From the NCBI GenBank assembly GCA_949752735.1, contig OX457042.1, positions 61,417,468 through 61,481,467 on the forward strand: a DNA stretch of 64,000 nucleotides, given 5' to 3'. Of this stretch, positions 25,672 through 37,130 are shown in pieces (position 1 is the stretch's first letter; each line of letters opens with the position of its first letter). Origin of the DNA: Lumbricus terrestris. Lineage: Eukaryota; Annelida; Clitellata; Crassiclitellata; Lumbricidae. The notes under the pieces are model-generated. The model ran no database searches and had not been told where the DNA came from. It worked only from the letters and a program-made list of their open reading frames with translations. Made by a program: the position numbers and the translations under genes.

Positions 25672-27096
25672 CAGTGGTGTAGCCAGGAATTCACGATGGG
25701 GTGAGGAGGGGTTTATGACCTGCATGCCAGCAGGGCTTTTTTCAGAAATTTGTAGAACTGCACAACCATGCAGGAAGTTTTTCTCGTCCGGATTTGTTGG
25801 GCGAAAATTTTTGATCGTTTGAGAAAATTTTCCCAGAAAATGCCTTAAGTCGGCGACGAAAAATCTGATGACTTTTCTTTTCCACTTGAAAATTGCTTTT
25901 TCCAGCCTTCCTGCTTATTTTTCACTGCACAGGTCTTCCATTTGTCCGTGGTGAACCGGCTGCAATTAACGTTTCCTAATGATTTTCACTGCACACAACT
26001 GCTTTTACAACTGCATAAATTCTTTTACAACTGCACTTTCTTTGTTGAACTGCACGTTAAAAAAGTCCTGCCGGTCGGATGCCCTTCCTGACACCAACCC
26101 AACAGTATCATAGTAAATACACCGTGGTTCAAAAAAGTAAGCCAAACTGTTTTTCGTATATATTATCTCCAACGCCTGATTGTTAATAATTCAAAATATT
26201 TCCCAATATTTAGAGAATTGAGCCCGAAAATAATATGATTCCAAAATATCATTTCATAAATTTGAACGGATAGAAATGAATCTTTCAACTTCATCTACCG
26301 AAATTTCAGTTTACCAGCCATTTTCGTTTGGGTTTTGTAACAATGTAGGCTACTTGAAACATGAAAAAGTCCTTAATATTTTTGAAGAAACTTTAATTAG
26401 TTACTGTTTTATTATTTACATAAAGAAGATGTTATGCACGACAGGATTTAAATCTGGACTGTTCGGATGCCATAATGTGGGAGAAATGAAGTATAATTAT
26501 GGTGTCTCTCTTGTTAGCATCATTTCGACGGCTTATCTGGCTGTTGCCTGGCACTGTTTTGTCGAAAACGAAAATAGTCTTCTGTTGCTATAGATTTTTG
26601 ATAACAAGTGGAAGATGTTGTGACAGCAGAACGTTGCGATAATATACTCCGTTAATAATTACTCCAGGATCACTGAAGACCAAAATTGGAATTTCTCAAG
26701 CGTCGAAGCCGCAACGAACACCATAACAGACTTGCTTAAAACTGAAATTTCGGGAGATGACGTTGAAATATTCATACCTTTCTATAGGTTCAAATTTATG
26801 ACATGATATTTTGGAATCCTATTCGTGGTTCAATTCTCTAAATATTTGAAAATTTTTAGAATGATTAATCATCAGGTCTTAGAGATAGGCCTATAACAAA
26901 AACAACTTTGGCTTGTTTTTTTAAACTACGGTATAAAAAGGGAATAAAGTAGCAAAGGGAATAAAGAAAAACAATTGTTACTACGAGCAACTGTTCCGTT
27001 TTTTCTTAATTAAGTGGATAAATAGCCTTTAAAAACTTTCTTCCTGAGCCAATAGGGGGTTTAACCCCCCTGAAGTCCCCCTTGTCAACGCCACTG
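25672..27096. mobile_element. hAT-like element carrying a nested mariner
   Basis: The ends CAGTGGTGTAGCCAGG (left) and, reverse-complemented, CAGTGGCGTTGACAAGG (right) are imperfect inverted repeats of the CAGTGGCG class. The flanking octamers match only 5 of 8, so the duplication is old or the pairing is wrong. The interior is interrupted by the mariner-like element at 26119-26934. Confidence 0.5.
26119..26934 (-). mobile_element. Mariner-like element with long inverted repeats and transposase remnant
   Basis: The ends CCGTGGTTCAAAAAAGTAAG (left) and, reverse-complemented, CCGTAGTTTAAAAAAACAAG (right) begin inverted repeats of about 150 bp that both include tatttagagaattga and ccaaaatatcat. 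On the minus strand, about 26735-26440, frames read SDPGVIINGVYYRNVLLSQH, LPLVIKNL and FVFDKTVPG. This follows the mariner DD(D/E) core pattern (FVDxGVKINxxYYxxVL..LLP). Stops and frame breaks make it inactive. Confidence 0.75.
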
Positions 27097-27099
27097 AAT

Positions 27100-27735
27100 G
27101 GCAAAAAAGGTAAAATAAGCAGATGAACAGCACTGCATGCTCATTCCCCAACTCGGATTAAATACTGAAATGATGTAGCCTATACAATACAAAGCATGCA
27201 GCCAGGAACGGCGCCCATCAAAAACTCTAGTCTACGATGTTATACAGAAAGTCACAATACGACAGAGTCATCTATGGACAAAAACGACACCCGAAAGCAA
27301 AATCGAGTCACCACCGACGAACTCCATTCAGTGCGCATATATTATTATGAGTCCAGCCGATAGTTTCTCGTCCGATGCTGAGTGTTGGACCGAATTTATA
27401 AAGTCCCTCGCTAGATGTTGACAGTAGCTGCAACGTCCCATCTCTCTTTCTTGTCCCATCCATGTATGCGGGAACGGCAATCATTCGTAAGGTGGCGGGG
27501 GTGTTGTGGCAACCTGGCATCCCTTGTGGGTTGTTCGCAATGGATCCGTCTAATGGCGATCATCGGTAGTGTGGTCCAGGCCAAGAACTTACGAAATGAA
27601 TTTGCATCCAAAACATCCACGAATCGGAAAAAGTCAGAGGCGCAGTCACGACTTAAGAAGACATCCATAAATCCAGATGCTATCGAGCTCAAGACACAAT
27701 GATCTGCCGTAGAAGCTCCAAAAAGCCGGACGACC
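27100..27735. other. Non-coding DNA upstream of a LINE, nothing recognised
   Basis: The frames here (for example minus 27755-27411) show no family I recognise. The sequence may be a decayed upstream part of the CR1-like copy that begins at about 27740. Confidence 0.3.
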
Positions 27736-27739
27736 ACAG

Positions 27740-28435
27740 AGCGAGACCTTGGCATTACTTTGGATCAAGAGCTCAATTTCTCAAAGCATATCAGTTTGGT
27801 CACTCGCAGTTTCTACTACCAGCTTCGTCAACTCCGAGTTGTCTCAAGATCCCTCTCTCATAGTGCTACTGTGAATCTTGTACATGTCTTTGTCACTAGT
27901 AGAATTGATCACTGCAGTTCGGTACATGTTGGTCTGCCCCTTGGACTAATTGGGCGCCTTGAACGAGTTCCTCGTTCGGCTGCTCGCCTCATTGGCCGCA
28001 TTCCTAAATATGCCCCGTCTCTGCTTATATGCGTGACGTTCTTCACTGGCTCCCTGTTTCACAGCGCATCTCCTACCGAGTTAATGCACTTGTTTGGCGA
28101 TGCCGTCTTTCTTGTGCTCCGACGTACTTGTCTAGCCTTTGTCGACCTGTCTCAGACCTTGCAGCCCGTCGAGCTCTTCGCTCTGCAGCAGCGGGTGAGC
28201 TTTTTGGTTCCGCGGGATCGCACTTCTACCAGTCAGTGCCGAGCCTTTTCTGTTGTGGGCCCCGCTATCTGGAATGGCCTCCCACTAACCTTGCGACTTA
28301 TGCCTAGGCTAAATTCCCCTGCATTTTGTAAGTATCTCAAATCCTACTTTTTTTTGCTGTGGCTGGGCTGGAAGCGCCTCTGAGTTGGCTTCTTGAAGAG
28401 GCGCTATTTAAATTCTCGAAATGAATTAAATGAAT
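27740..28435 (+). mobile_element. CR1/L2-like LINE 3' fragment
   Basis: The frame 27760-28383 begins ERDLGITLDQELNFSKHISL and shows SFYYQLRQLRVVSRSLSHS, VFVTSRIDHCSS and RSAARLIGRIPKYAP. A frameshift at about 28030 moves MRDVLHWLPVSQRISYRVNA into another frame, and the original frame resumes for CRAFSVVGPAIWNGLPLT. The 3' end has gcgctatttaaattctcg and gaat-type repeats, as in the copy at 3300 (opposite strand). Confidence 0.8.
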
Positions 28436-28442
28436 AAATAAA

Positions 28443-29190
28443 TAATGTAGGATATATCTTGAAGGCTTCTGGCTCAACGTCGTACCCTGGAATGGGAGAA
28501 ATGAAATTGTATGTCAACAGATTAATTTGTCTGAAAGTGAGTAAGTCTGTCTGTCTGTACATAGCACGTACTTACTTTCTAATTATCCATGGGTGAAATC
28601 CTTTTATTACTCAATTCGCAGACGCACAATGGGACATCGAAATGCCTCTAGGCTTACAGAACGAAGCAGAGGAGTGGACCTACTAATAGAGCATCATCAT
28701 CATCATCATGAACCGTGGGCTCAACGCCCGTAGGTGTCTGACGCCATTTTAACCATGTTCTTCCATTGTTCTCTTTCCAGTGCGATGTGGCTCAGCTTCT
28801 GCAGTGATGTTCCGCACCAGTCTATTAAATCATCCGCCCATTCTCTTAAATAAAGCATAGTAACGATAATAAAGTAATGTGGCGGCAGTCATAGACAGGT
28901 GCGATGGCATCTGTCAAGTTGATGATGTTAAGTGGAAAAGGTGAATTCACAGGTCACCGCAAGTGCTACAAATGTGCCAATGTTGCAAACCAGTGTAGGC
29001 CTACAAGTTAAATAAATTAGTGTATCTATAGGCAAAACGCATAGTGAATACGTAAGATATGTTATAGGTTAACAGTGTTTCACCGGTGTAGACTGTGAAG
29101 CCGCAATCTGGTTTCCAAATGTAGGACTACGCCGTTCAAACAATTTAAAATATAAAATCCCGTGAAATCCAAATAGTAGCCTACCGGTGT
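28443..29190. repeat. Duplicated block, right copy (partner 5995-6545)
   Basis: It matches the left copy over most of its length, in the same orientation, and is interrupted by a LINE fragment at 28690-28856. It lies downstream of channel gene B as its partner lies downstream of gene A. Confidence 0.7.
28690..28856 (-). mobile_element. LINE C-terminal fragment with trinucleotide tail
   Basis: The minus strand encodes REWADDLIDWCGTSLQKLSH, IALEREQWKNMVKMASDTYG, R, stop, followed by a (GAT)n-type tail (28693-28710 on the plus strand as atcatcatcatcat). This is the usual C-terminus and tail of endonuclease/RT LINEs. The duplicated flanks aatagagcat and aataaagcat (about 10 bp, one mismatch) mark the target site; the homologous left block lacks the insert. 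Confidence 0.75.
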
Positions 29191-30230
29191 AAAGGTTTCA
29201 GATTACCCCTCCTAAACATTACCCCTCTGCAAAACTGTAAATTGCATCAATCATCGCATTTATTGCACTAAAAAAATCGTAAAATTCATTCCGCCTCTTG
29301 TTTTGGTCTGAAGATTTTCATCCGTCATCCCACTTCGTGGTTTGTTATCAATATTTTCATCTGTAACTAAAATACTAATCGCCGCTGAAGTTAAAATGGA
29401 GAAAATGGCTTCGATGCTATTATTTTTTTCGGATCAAAATATTGATAACAACTCAGGACCTTCTTGGGCAATAGAGATAGGCTATAAGCTGATTAATTGC
29501 AACAAATAGGCTATAATTTTTTATGTACCTCAGTTTACTATCGTCCGCAATTATTCATTATCGTATAGTCCATTACCAGCAGAACTGAGTTGCTGAACTT
29601 GTTAAATAAAGAAATTATTGTAATTATAAGTATATTTATCGACATATCAAACCACTCTTTTATCAGCACTGAAGTGATAGAGTGATTTTGTTAAGATGAC
29701 ATCGTAAAGAGCCAGCTAGTATACCATTAGGTCTAGGCCTACAATGTGAAACTGCAGAAATATTATTGTTAAGCATAGGCCTATTTATTAAGTCCTAGAC
29801 CAAACTTTTCAGCAATCCCTCCACTGAAATATGGTAGTTGTACAAATGACAGCTTAAAATGCTGAAATTGCAATGCAGAAATTGAAAATAATTCTTACGG
29901 AAAGGAGAGCATCTCTCCCCCAAACCCTCCCCATCTCAGAAACCTTCATTCTCCAGAAGAATGGACCAGATAACATAATTATTGCCGAGAGGGAAGGCCG
30001 TCCCAGGAAGAGGGAGGAAGAATATTGATTGAGCCCGGCTGCTTAGGGGGGATAGAAGCCCCTGCTTAGAGCCCCACAGTAAAATCTTTTTCACACACCA
30101 ATTCCAAGTTTATCCACTCCCTACCCGTTATATTGTTCCACAATTCTCACACTGCGCCTACTTTGTATAGAAATGGATTAAAAATAGAAATAACTGCATC
30201 AAATAATGTGCTGAACATAGTTATGGGTCT
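29191..30230. other. Non-coding DNA downstream of channel gene B
   Basis: Mostly unique AT-rich DNA with no gene seen. The last ~165 bp (from about 30065) again resemble the flank of gene A (6710-6870). Confidence 0.4.
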
Positions 30231-30682
30231 TCATTTGCGTTGCATTTTTGCAAACCTTGCAGAAGTTATAACTTCGTTAAATATCTGCACAAAGAACTGA
30301 AACAATTCAGCAACCGTAAGAATTGTGCCTCCAAGAATCAATCCCAATGCGCCGCCAATGTCGCAAACCAGTGACAGGAGATCGTAGGCTGGAGTTGTTT
30401 GGATGTCGATGTAGTTTAGATCAGAGAAGAAGATATCCAGGTAGACGAGTTCCTTGCCCAGTGTAGACATCGTCAGATTCCGTCCCTTGAACTGCGACTT
30501 TTGCGACATGTAGTTAATAAAATGCTGTGAGAGAGGACTTGTTGAGATTGAATATGGATAAGTGGGTTGATAGCATTGAAGAGGACAATCGCACTTGACG
30601 CACTCGCCCGAGGTAATAAAGGATCTAATTCCTTTTGATACGCAGTTATAGTACTGGTCAACAGAGCATATTTTGCCTGGGG
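30231..30682 (-). CDS. DEG/ENaC-like channel gene B, last exon (TM2, stop)
   Basis: This is the paralogue of the exon at 6871-7322, with the same boundaries and frame. It reads PGKICSVDQYYNCVSKGIRS, CVKCDCPLQCYQPTYP, then TTPAYDLLSLVCDIGGALGL, LGGTILTVAELFQFF and a tail ending AKMQRK. The acceptor is tttttag; its CC plus the g at 33594 gives an alanine codon. The frame is intact. Because no N-terminal exon was found, B may be incomplete, or its first exon may have diverged beyond my recognition. The selectivity-filter position again reads G-G-T. Confidence 0.85.
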
Positions 30683-31788
30683 CTAAAAACACAATATGAA
30701 TATTTAAAATGAACCTCGCAAATAAACTGTGGGTAGGCCTATTAGCCTAACGCTGCAGTAATAATTAGCAAAGAAGGCTAAAGTAAAGAAAAGTCAGATT
30801 TCGGTTTGCTTATGAAGTCATTGGAAATAGCCTAATATTTACTGTGAGTGGTTTAGTCTTAATATCGTAGGTCTATTGCCTACACAGTCACGCAGGTCGA
30901 TGTCGTTTCAACGTCAACCCACTGACATTATATATAGGTTGTAAGCCTATTCAAGTTTAATATAATGATTTCTATTAGAATAAATGCATAGGTTTACAAA
31001 CAAGTTGATACAACCATTCATAGGGCCTCCACATAGGCCTATGTCTACATTCATACATGCATACGATAATACCTAATCATACGCAGGCATATGCCTGCAA
31101 TGCATGGATAGATAGTTAGGTAGACAGACAGACACAAACACACAGACTGACTGATTGATGTCTTTCTTTCTCTCTTTCTTTCTTGATTTGTTGATTGATC
31201 GATCGATTGATTGATTGATCGATCGATTGATCGATTGATTGATTGATTGATTGTTTTTATTGACTCGAATGCTAACAGTAGGCCTATAGCTACACAGAAT
31301 GAAGCAAAAATTCACAAGTCACCGTTACAATTATTAGAACATAATTTTTGTAGTTTCGATCTACAGTACCGGTACTTAATTAACTAAGAAGTTAGAGGCA
31401 AATATTATTAGAATATCCCCAGCTGCACAATTATAATTATCAAACCAACGTTTGAGGTTAAAAATTAACTTGTTCAGAGTAATGATAACAGTGATGGACT
31501 TATTTCCGAGCATAATTATTGCTTGTCGACGGGAGGATATAAATTATTTAACCAAGCAGCACACAAGCGTTAATAAAACGTTTGTGAATGGTTAGCGTAG
31601 GCCCTACATGTCTGTCTAAATAAACTGTCTGTATAAAAATGTTGATAAAACGTAGATTTGGCAGTTGATATTAGCCTACTTGTATAAACGTTGACATGCA
31701 AACGTCAAAGAAGCGTTATGCTAACCAACATTAAACGTTACCGTAACGTTTGAGTAACCTTTATCAAACGTTTCCACATGGCTAACGC
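30683..31788. other. Intron of channel gene B with AACGTT-rich minisatellite
   Basis: From about 31560 the sequence is rich in irregular aaacgtt/aacgttt words, continuing after the hAT-like insertion at 32923-32990. A (TTGA)n/(TCGA)n tract lies at about 31185-31255. There is no gene. Confidence 0.55.
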
Positions 31789-32914
31789 CATGGGCGCCCG
31801 CTGAAATTTTTGCAGGGGGCAAACAATTTTTGGTCGCGGTTAAATTTTTTGTAGCAGGAGTTTGACAAATGCAAAACAGGAAATTAAAAATACGGGTCTT
31901 TTTCAAAGAGATTGCTTATGCAAATTTCTCAGTTTCATTTTGTGTATAATTTTTAATACGAATAGTTTCCTTAGGAATTTGTTAAAAATTAAAAAGTAGA
32001 TGTAAAAAGTAGTTTCTGAAAGGTGCGCTATATAAGTCCATAGAATGAACGAATGAATAAATGAACGAAAAAATAGGTGTCAGTTTTCAAGGGGCAAGTG
32101 CGCCTCTAGCTGCTTCTAAGGCGCCACTCGAAAGTCAATCGCAGGGCACCAGCTTTTTCACATGTGCTGCATCGGGTCAGAAGCCTATTCCAAAGTGTAG
32201 TCAGAAAGAGGTCTGAGTCTCGTAGTCAGAGAGCCAGAGTAGCTGTTAATGCGGGTGTCGTTTAAGAAGGTGGAGGATCCGAGGATGAGATGATTGTGGG
32301 TACCAATTCTTTTGAACAGTTTCGGGTGTAAATCCCGACGCACGATAATTATTATCAGAGCCTCTTATCCAAGTGTAGCCTATCTACAGTTTGACTTCCT
32401 AGATTCTGCGCTGGCAGCTTACAAAATTGACAAAACGGAGCCTGGCTTACAGCAGACTTGGTTTATATAATTACAATGCTGGTGAATAACCTTATCTCAT
32501 TGATGTAATTTCAGCGTACTTTGAGAAAGTATCAAATTTTTGCATTAGGCTAGTAGGTCTATTTAATTTTTTACAGTTGTGATTATTTGCACTACAGCTA
32601 GATTCCATTCAAGTAGGCCATAATCGATAGGCCTACTGTTTGCATGGGCACCCGCAGGAGGGTTGAAAGCCAATGGTCATTGTTACAGTTTTTTGAAAGA
32701 GCTTGAACATGCAAGGCAGAAAGTTATACCAGCATGCTTATTTCTACAGAGATCTCTAAACGTACATTTCTGACTTTCACTGTCGGTATCATTCGTATCA
32801 TTGGTGCATTCATGCAAAGAAAGTTGTTAAAAACCCCAAAGTACCGGTAGTAGTTAAAAACTTAGGTGCAAATTTTCCAGATACCCCCCTTGTCCCTGTG
32901 TGCGGGCGCCCATG
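31789..32914. mobile_element. hAT-like element, copy 1 (1126 bp)
   Basis: A perfect 8-bp duplication GCTAACGC (31781-31788 and 32915-32922) brackets the element. The ends are CATGGGCGCCCGC and its inverted copy. The interior contains a reversed LINE 3'-tail segment (about 32095-32170, ggcgccactcgaaagtcaat) and a subrepeat beginning gcatgggcacccgcagg near 32645. It is homologous, in reverse orientation, to 35776-36952. No transposase was recognised. Confidence 0.8.
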
Positions 32915-33153
32915 GCTAACGCAGCCTACACGTTCGTCAAACGTTTGGATATAAACGTTAACGTTAATAAAACGCAGATTTGGCAGTTGATATATTATAT
33001 TGAACGGAACAAAACGCGATAAATTCGAATGCTGAAGCAATGCGCAAGAAGACGAGCAATGCGATTGTTGAATAGTTATCAGTGTTAGCAAAGTTATTCC
33101 AGATCCTACTGATATTTTCTACATAACATATTTAACCTGTCTTATTAGCCTAT

Positions 33154-33429
33154 ATCGCTCCGCAGCAGCTTGCGCTCCTGCGTCCCATGCGTGCTAGCCC
33201 GAGATATCTAAATCTCTGAATGTCGGGCTGGGAGTTGACATTCAGAGATTTAGATATCTCGGGCTAGCACGCATGGGACGCAGGGGCGCAAGCTGCTGCG
33301 GAGCGACCTTGGGCAAGTTGCTTACTCATCATTGTCTATGGGGAAGGCAACGGGAAGCCACCTCACTCATCTCATCCCCAGGGGCGTAAAACCAATGAAG
33401 CTGCCTTCGGGCAGAGAACCATCATCATC
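33154..33429 (+). mobile_element. Retroposon-like insert with a 69-bp near-perfect hairpin and (ATC)n tail
   Basis: It is bracketed by a 10-bp duplication ATTAGCCTAT (33144-33153 and 33430-33439) and is absent from the homologous block at about 11310. The 5' half is an inverted repeat: arms 33156-33224 and 33237-33305 match at 68 of 69 positions around a 12-nt loop. The 3' half contains ggggaaggcaacgggaagcc and ends in (ATC)n, so it looks like a small retroposon that carries or acquired a palindrome. Confidence 0.7.
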
Positions 33430-33593
33430 ATTAGCCTATTTAGAACTGTTAGAGTGTACGCATACCAGCAACAAGAATAGACCTTACATTGATCCTTTGA
33501 AACATACAAACACACTTGCATACACACAGACAAACAAAATAATATACAAAAGATTTGCATTGAAAAATTAGATTTCTTAAAGGACTTAAATAC

Positions 33594-33723
33594 CGTTGTA
33601 ATCCTTCGGTCGGCATCCACATAAGGACGTCAAATAATTCCCCAGACATCGTCCTATGCATCCCAGGAACGTGTAGTTCTTGGTATCACGACAATCGCCA
33701 TAGGGAGCAGGCAACATAGACAC
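33594..33723 (-). CDS. DEG/ENaC-like channel gene B, internal Cys-rich exon
   Basis: A 130-nt exon, paralogue of 11483-11612, with the same acceptor and donor positions. It encodes VSMLPAPYGDCRDTKNYTFL, GCIGRCLGNYLTSLCGCRPK and DYN. All cysteines are conserved and the frame into the exon at 30682 is kept. This supports gene B having been functional at least after the duplication. Confidence 0.85.
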
Positions 33724-33984
33724 CTAAACATGAAAAGAGCCGAGTTTTCAATAAGTCTGTTCATCCATTAGAATTATCACCATCAGTTTGGTTGACAGAG
33801 CGTTGGTACGTCAGGTTGTATTATATGATCACGAGTGTAGCATCTGCTTTCTTTAGCAACATTAATGGCAGCTTGAAAATGAGAAAATAAGTCACAGAGT
33901 GGGCTAATTCAAAAATGAGCAAATTACCTGTCAAATCAATATACACACACGCATAAATAGGGAAGTGTCACCATTAGGCCTATA

Positions 33985-34340
33985 TTTTATATTTATAGTA
34001 GCTGGGGTACCCGGCGTTGCCCGAGAAATTTAGGATTCGACCCGCTCCGGCCACAACCCCACCACACAACACCCCACCACACTCCGACCTCTACCGGTAC
34101 GCCACCAGAGAAATTTAGACTTCAGGAAAATTTCCACACCCGTCCCACCCTCACTCCCTCCACCCCACCGCTCCACCCCAACCCCCCCACCCCACCCCAC
34201 CACCTCCACTCCACCTCCCACCCATCTCCCCTCCACACCACCCCTCCAACCCCACCACCTTCGCCCCCACCCGTTCCCCCCAACCCCAACCGTCACCCAC
34301 ACCCCACAACCCCAACCCAGTCCTCCACCTCTCGACAATT
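33985..34340. repeat. Degenerate CCCACC-rich repeat, + orientation
   Basis: It begins ggtacccggcgttgcccgag followed by aaatttaggattcg and runs into a C-rich, almost G-free tract (about 34055-34330). The reverse complement of the same start occurs at about 41980-42030, next to a G-rich tract. It is probably an interspersed repeat family; the class is unknown. Confidence 0.6.
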
Positions 34341-35205
34341 TTTAATTTTTTAGACCAACTGAACTTTTACATTTAATGTTGACCAATTGCTAAGGTATCA
34401 CAACATTGTCATATTACAACAATATTTTATTTATATTGAAAGAAAAAACGATTGTATGGGAATGTATGCTCGACACATTATTTTGTACAATTAACGTCTT
34501 TTCATCGGCTTAGGGCAAAGTAACACAGTCCGTGAGCACCGACTTCCGGTTTGAGTTGCAAGCTGAAATTTTGTCTCAATGATACTATTGATAGGTCTAA
34601 TAAACTGAGAGGGTTTCTGGCTTGAATTTTATTTTTAGCCATGTATCTGTGAACACCATATTAATGTCATGCACCATAATGAGCATGTATTTGTGGTGGA
34701 CCGTCCCCATAAGTCTCCGCCCATGCAAGTAGCCTACTGGCAATCTATCAAATAGCTGCTTTGCAGTATTACCAGGAGGGATCTTCCCATCCATCGAAAG
34801 CATTATCAACTTAGCAACAAGTGCATCTGTAAATTTATCCATGACCCAAAGGCCATGTATAGTTGTATACCCTTATTTTTAAAAGTTTTTAATTAAAAGA
34901 ATAATAACTTCAGCTTCTCTCTACAGACTGAAGTAAGCAATGTGTGTATGACAACCTTTATCACTAAATCACAAACGAATGTTGACATAATGTATAGTTG
35001 GGGTGCTGTAATATATCTCACCTTGTCGCGCGACCTCTAAACTTTGACCAATTTCAATAAAATTTGGTAGGAATCATTGACACATGATGCAGAACAGAAT
35101 AAAAGGGTACCGTCACGAATTTTTCAAACTTTCTTTTTCCACACAGCTTTGAGGACGACACTAATATGTATTATAATATTATATTATAGGGTATATGGCG
35201 TGTAT

Positions 35206-35250
<45 letters not shown>

Positions 35251-35423
35251 TATATATATTATATGACTCTCGACTCACGTTTCTAAGTGTAAATGCAACG
35301 GATGTTGAAATGCCGGTTCCAATTCTGAATCCTGTCTCCTGAGGAATAGGCGTGTCCTGAACAATATTATGGTCGGGTGGATCATGCAAAGAAACCTGCA
35401 AAGGACAATACAATCTAGACTAC
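34341..35423. other. Non-coding DNA with a (TA)n tract and an unknown small frame
   Basis: A minus-strand frame at 34842-34597 (about 80 codons, containing FDRLPVGYLHGRRLMGTVHH) matches no family I recognise and may be chance or a transposon piece. (TA)n lies at about 35207-35247. Confidence 0.3.
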
Positions 35424-37130
35424 AGGGTGTGCCAGCATAAATGCACCGACTTTGAATGCTTATAACTCAGCCAAGTTTTGCAATTTATTTACACGTTATG
35501 CGTCAGATTAAAGCTATTTCACTCTAGTATTAGTCTTGAGAAAGTCGAACTGGTACTAGTTTAAATGTTGATACAATGTTTGGAACAGCTATAGCAACCA
35601 TATTATTTTGTTACGAGTGACCTTCCTAACAGATGACGGAACAAAAAATACCTTGAACCGTCTGATACGAAAAATTGATGAAACAGGAGCTTCGAGTCAG
35701 TAAACCGCGAAATTCGGAACGCGCGGTGACATTGCTTTTGTGTCCGAGTTAATATGCAATCGATACGACGTTAACCATGGGCGCTCGCACATAGGGGCAA
35801 GGGGGGCATTTGCCCCCTCCTGGAAAATTGAAACCTATTTTTCTAACTACTACTTTTGGGGTTTAAGAAATTTCTTCCCATTGAAATACTAATGTTACGA
35901 ATGATACACTTCAGTGAAAGTCAGAAATTTAAGTACCGTAAAGAAATCTCTTTAGAAATAAAGAAGCTCTTGATTTTCTGCCTTGCATTTTTTCAAGCTC
36001 TTGCTGAAAACGGTAACAATGACTTTTAACCCTCCCATGGGTGCCCATGCAAATAGCATTCCTAACGATTATGGCTTACTTGTCCGGAATCTCGCTGTAG
36101 GCTAATGCAATTTTCACAATTGCGCAAAAATTAATTGTCAATAAATTACACTAATGTAAAAATTTGAAATTCATCAACAACCCATTGAAATTAGGCAATG
36201 GAGATCTACATATTCACCAGCGTTTTATATGGAATCAAGTCATAAGTCTGCTTTAGGCTATGTCAGGCTGCATTTTGTCCATTTTGCATGCTGCGAGCTA
36301 GTACAGAATTTAGGTAGGCTATGTCAAGCTGTAGAGAAACTTGAATAATTGGCTCTAGTTATCAGGCCTCGAAATTTTCTTCGAAAACCAACGTCTCGCC
36401 TGTTCAAAAGAATTGATACCTCATTCTTCTGATCCTCGGGATCCTCCACCTTCCTAAACGACACCTGCATTAACATCTGACTCTCTGGATACAGGACTCG
36501 GACCTCTTTCTTGACTGCCATTTGAACAGCCTGATGACTCGATGCAGCGCCTCTGAATAAGCTGGTGCCCTACAATTGACTTTGGAGTGGCACTTTAGAA
36601 GTTTAGAAATTACGATTAAAATATAGAAGTAACTTGATGGAGCACTTGCCCCTTTAAAACTGATACCTGTTTTTCGTTCATTTATTCATTCATTCATTAT
36701 AGCGCCCTTCAAAAACATACATTTAACATTCTACTTTTGATTTTTAATAAATTTCTAAGAAAACTATTCATATTGAAAATGATAGGCCTACACCAAATGA
36801 AACTGAGAAATATGCATTAAGAAATCTCTTTGAAAAATACCCATATTCTCACTTTCCAGCTTTGCAATTTTTGAGCTTTTGCGACTAGGAAATTTAGCCG
36901 TGACCAACTTAAAAATTTTGCCCCCCTGCAAAAATTTCTGCGGGCGTCCATGACGCTAACCCGGGTAAAAGGCAAATCTTCTCGGGAAATTCAGCGCGAA
37001 ACATGCTTTTCTAGAAGCAACGGAAGTCGTATTGCAAAAGTCAAAGATGATCTGAAGTAGAAGATTGAATTGAAGTCCAACTTACAGCTCTACGACACTG
37101 ATGCGGCTTTGCAGCATGCAAGCGTGTGAA
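35424..37130 (+). mobile_element. Decayed Tc1/IS630-like transposon split by a hAT-like insertion
   Basis: The left end tacagggtgtgccagcataa is TA-flanked. Before the insertion, LNRLIRKIDETGASSQ resembles the HTH linker of Tc1-like transposases (about 35650-35700). After it, GKSSREIQRETCFSRSNGSR, IAKVKDDLK and ELKSNLQLYDTDAALQHASV (about 36965-37125) resemble the second HTH and the following segment. Stops are present. The right end was not found. Confidence 0.45.
35776..36952. mobile_element. hAT-like element, copy 2 (1177 bp, inverted relative to copy 1)
   Basis: Flanking octamers ACGTTAAC (35768-35775) and ACGCTAAC (36953-36960) differ at one base. The ends CATGGGCGCTCGC and CATGGACGCCCGC (reverse complement) match copy 1. 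The interior is the reverse complement of 31789-32914, including the shared ggatcctccaccttc region and the LINE tail ctttagaagtttagaaatta. It interrupts a Tc1-like element. Confidence 0.75.

Noticed and set aside
34030..34338. Gly/Trp-rich minus-strand frame
   Set aside because: It is the translation of a C-rich low-complexity repeat.
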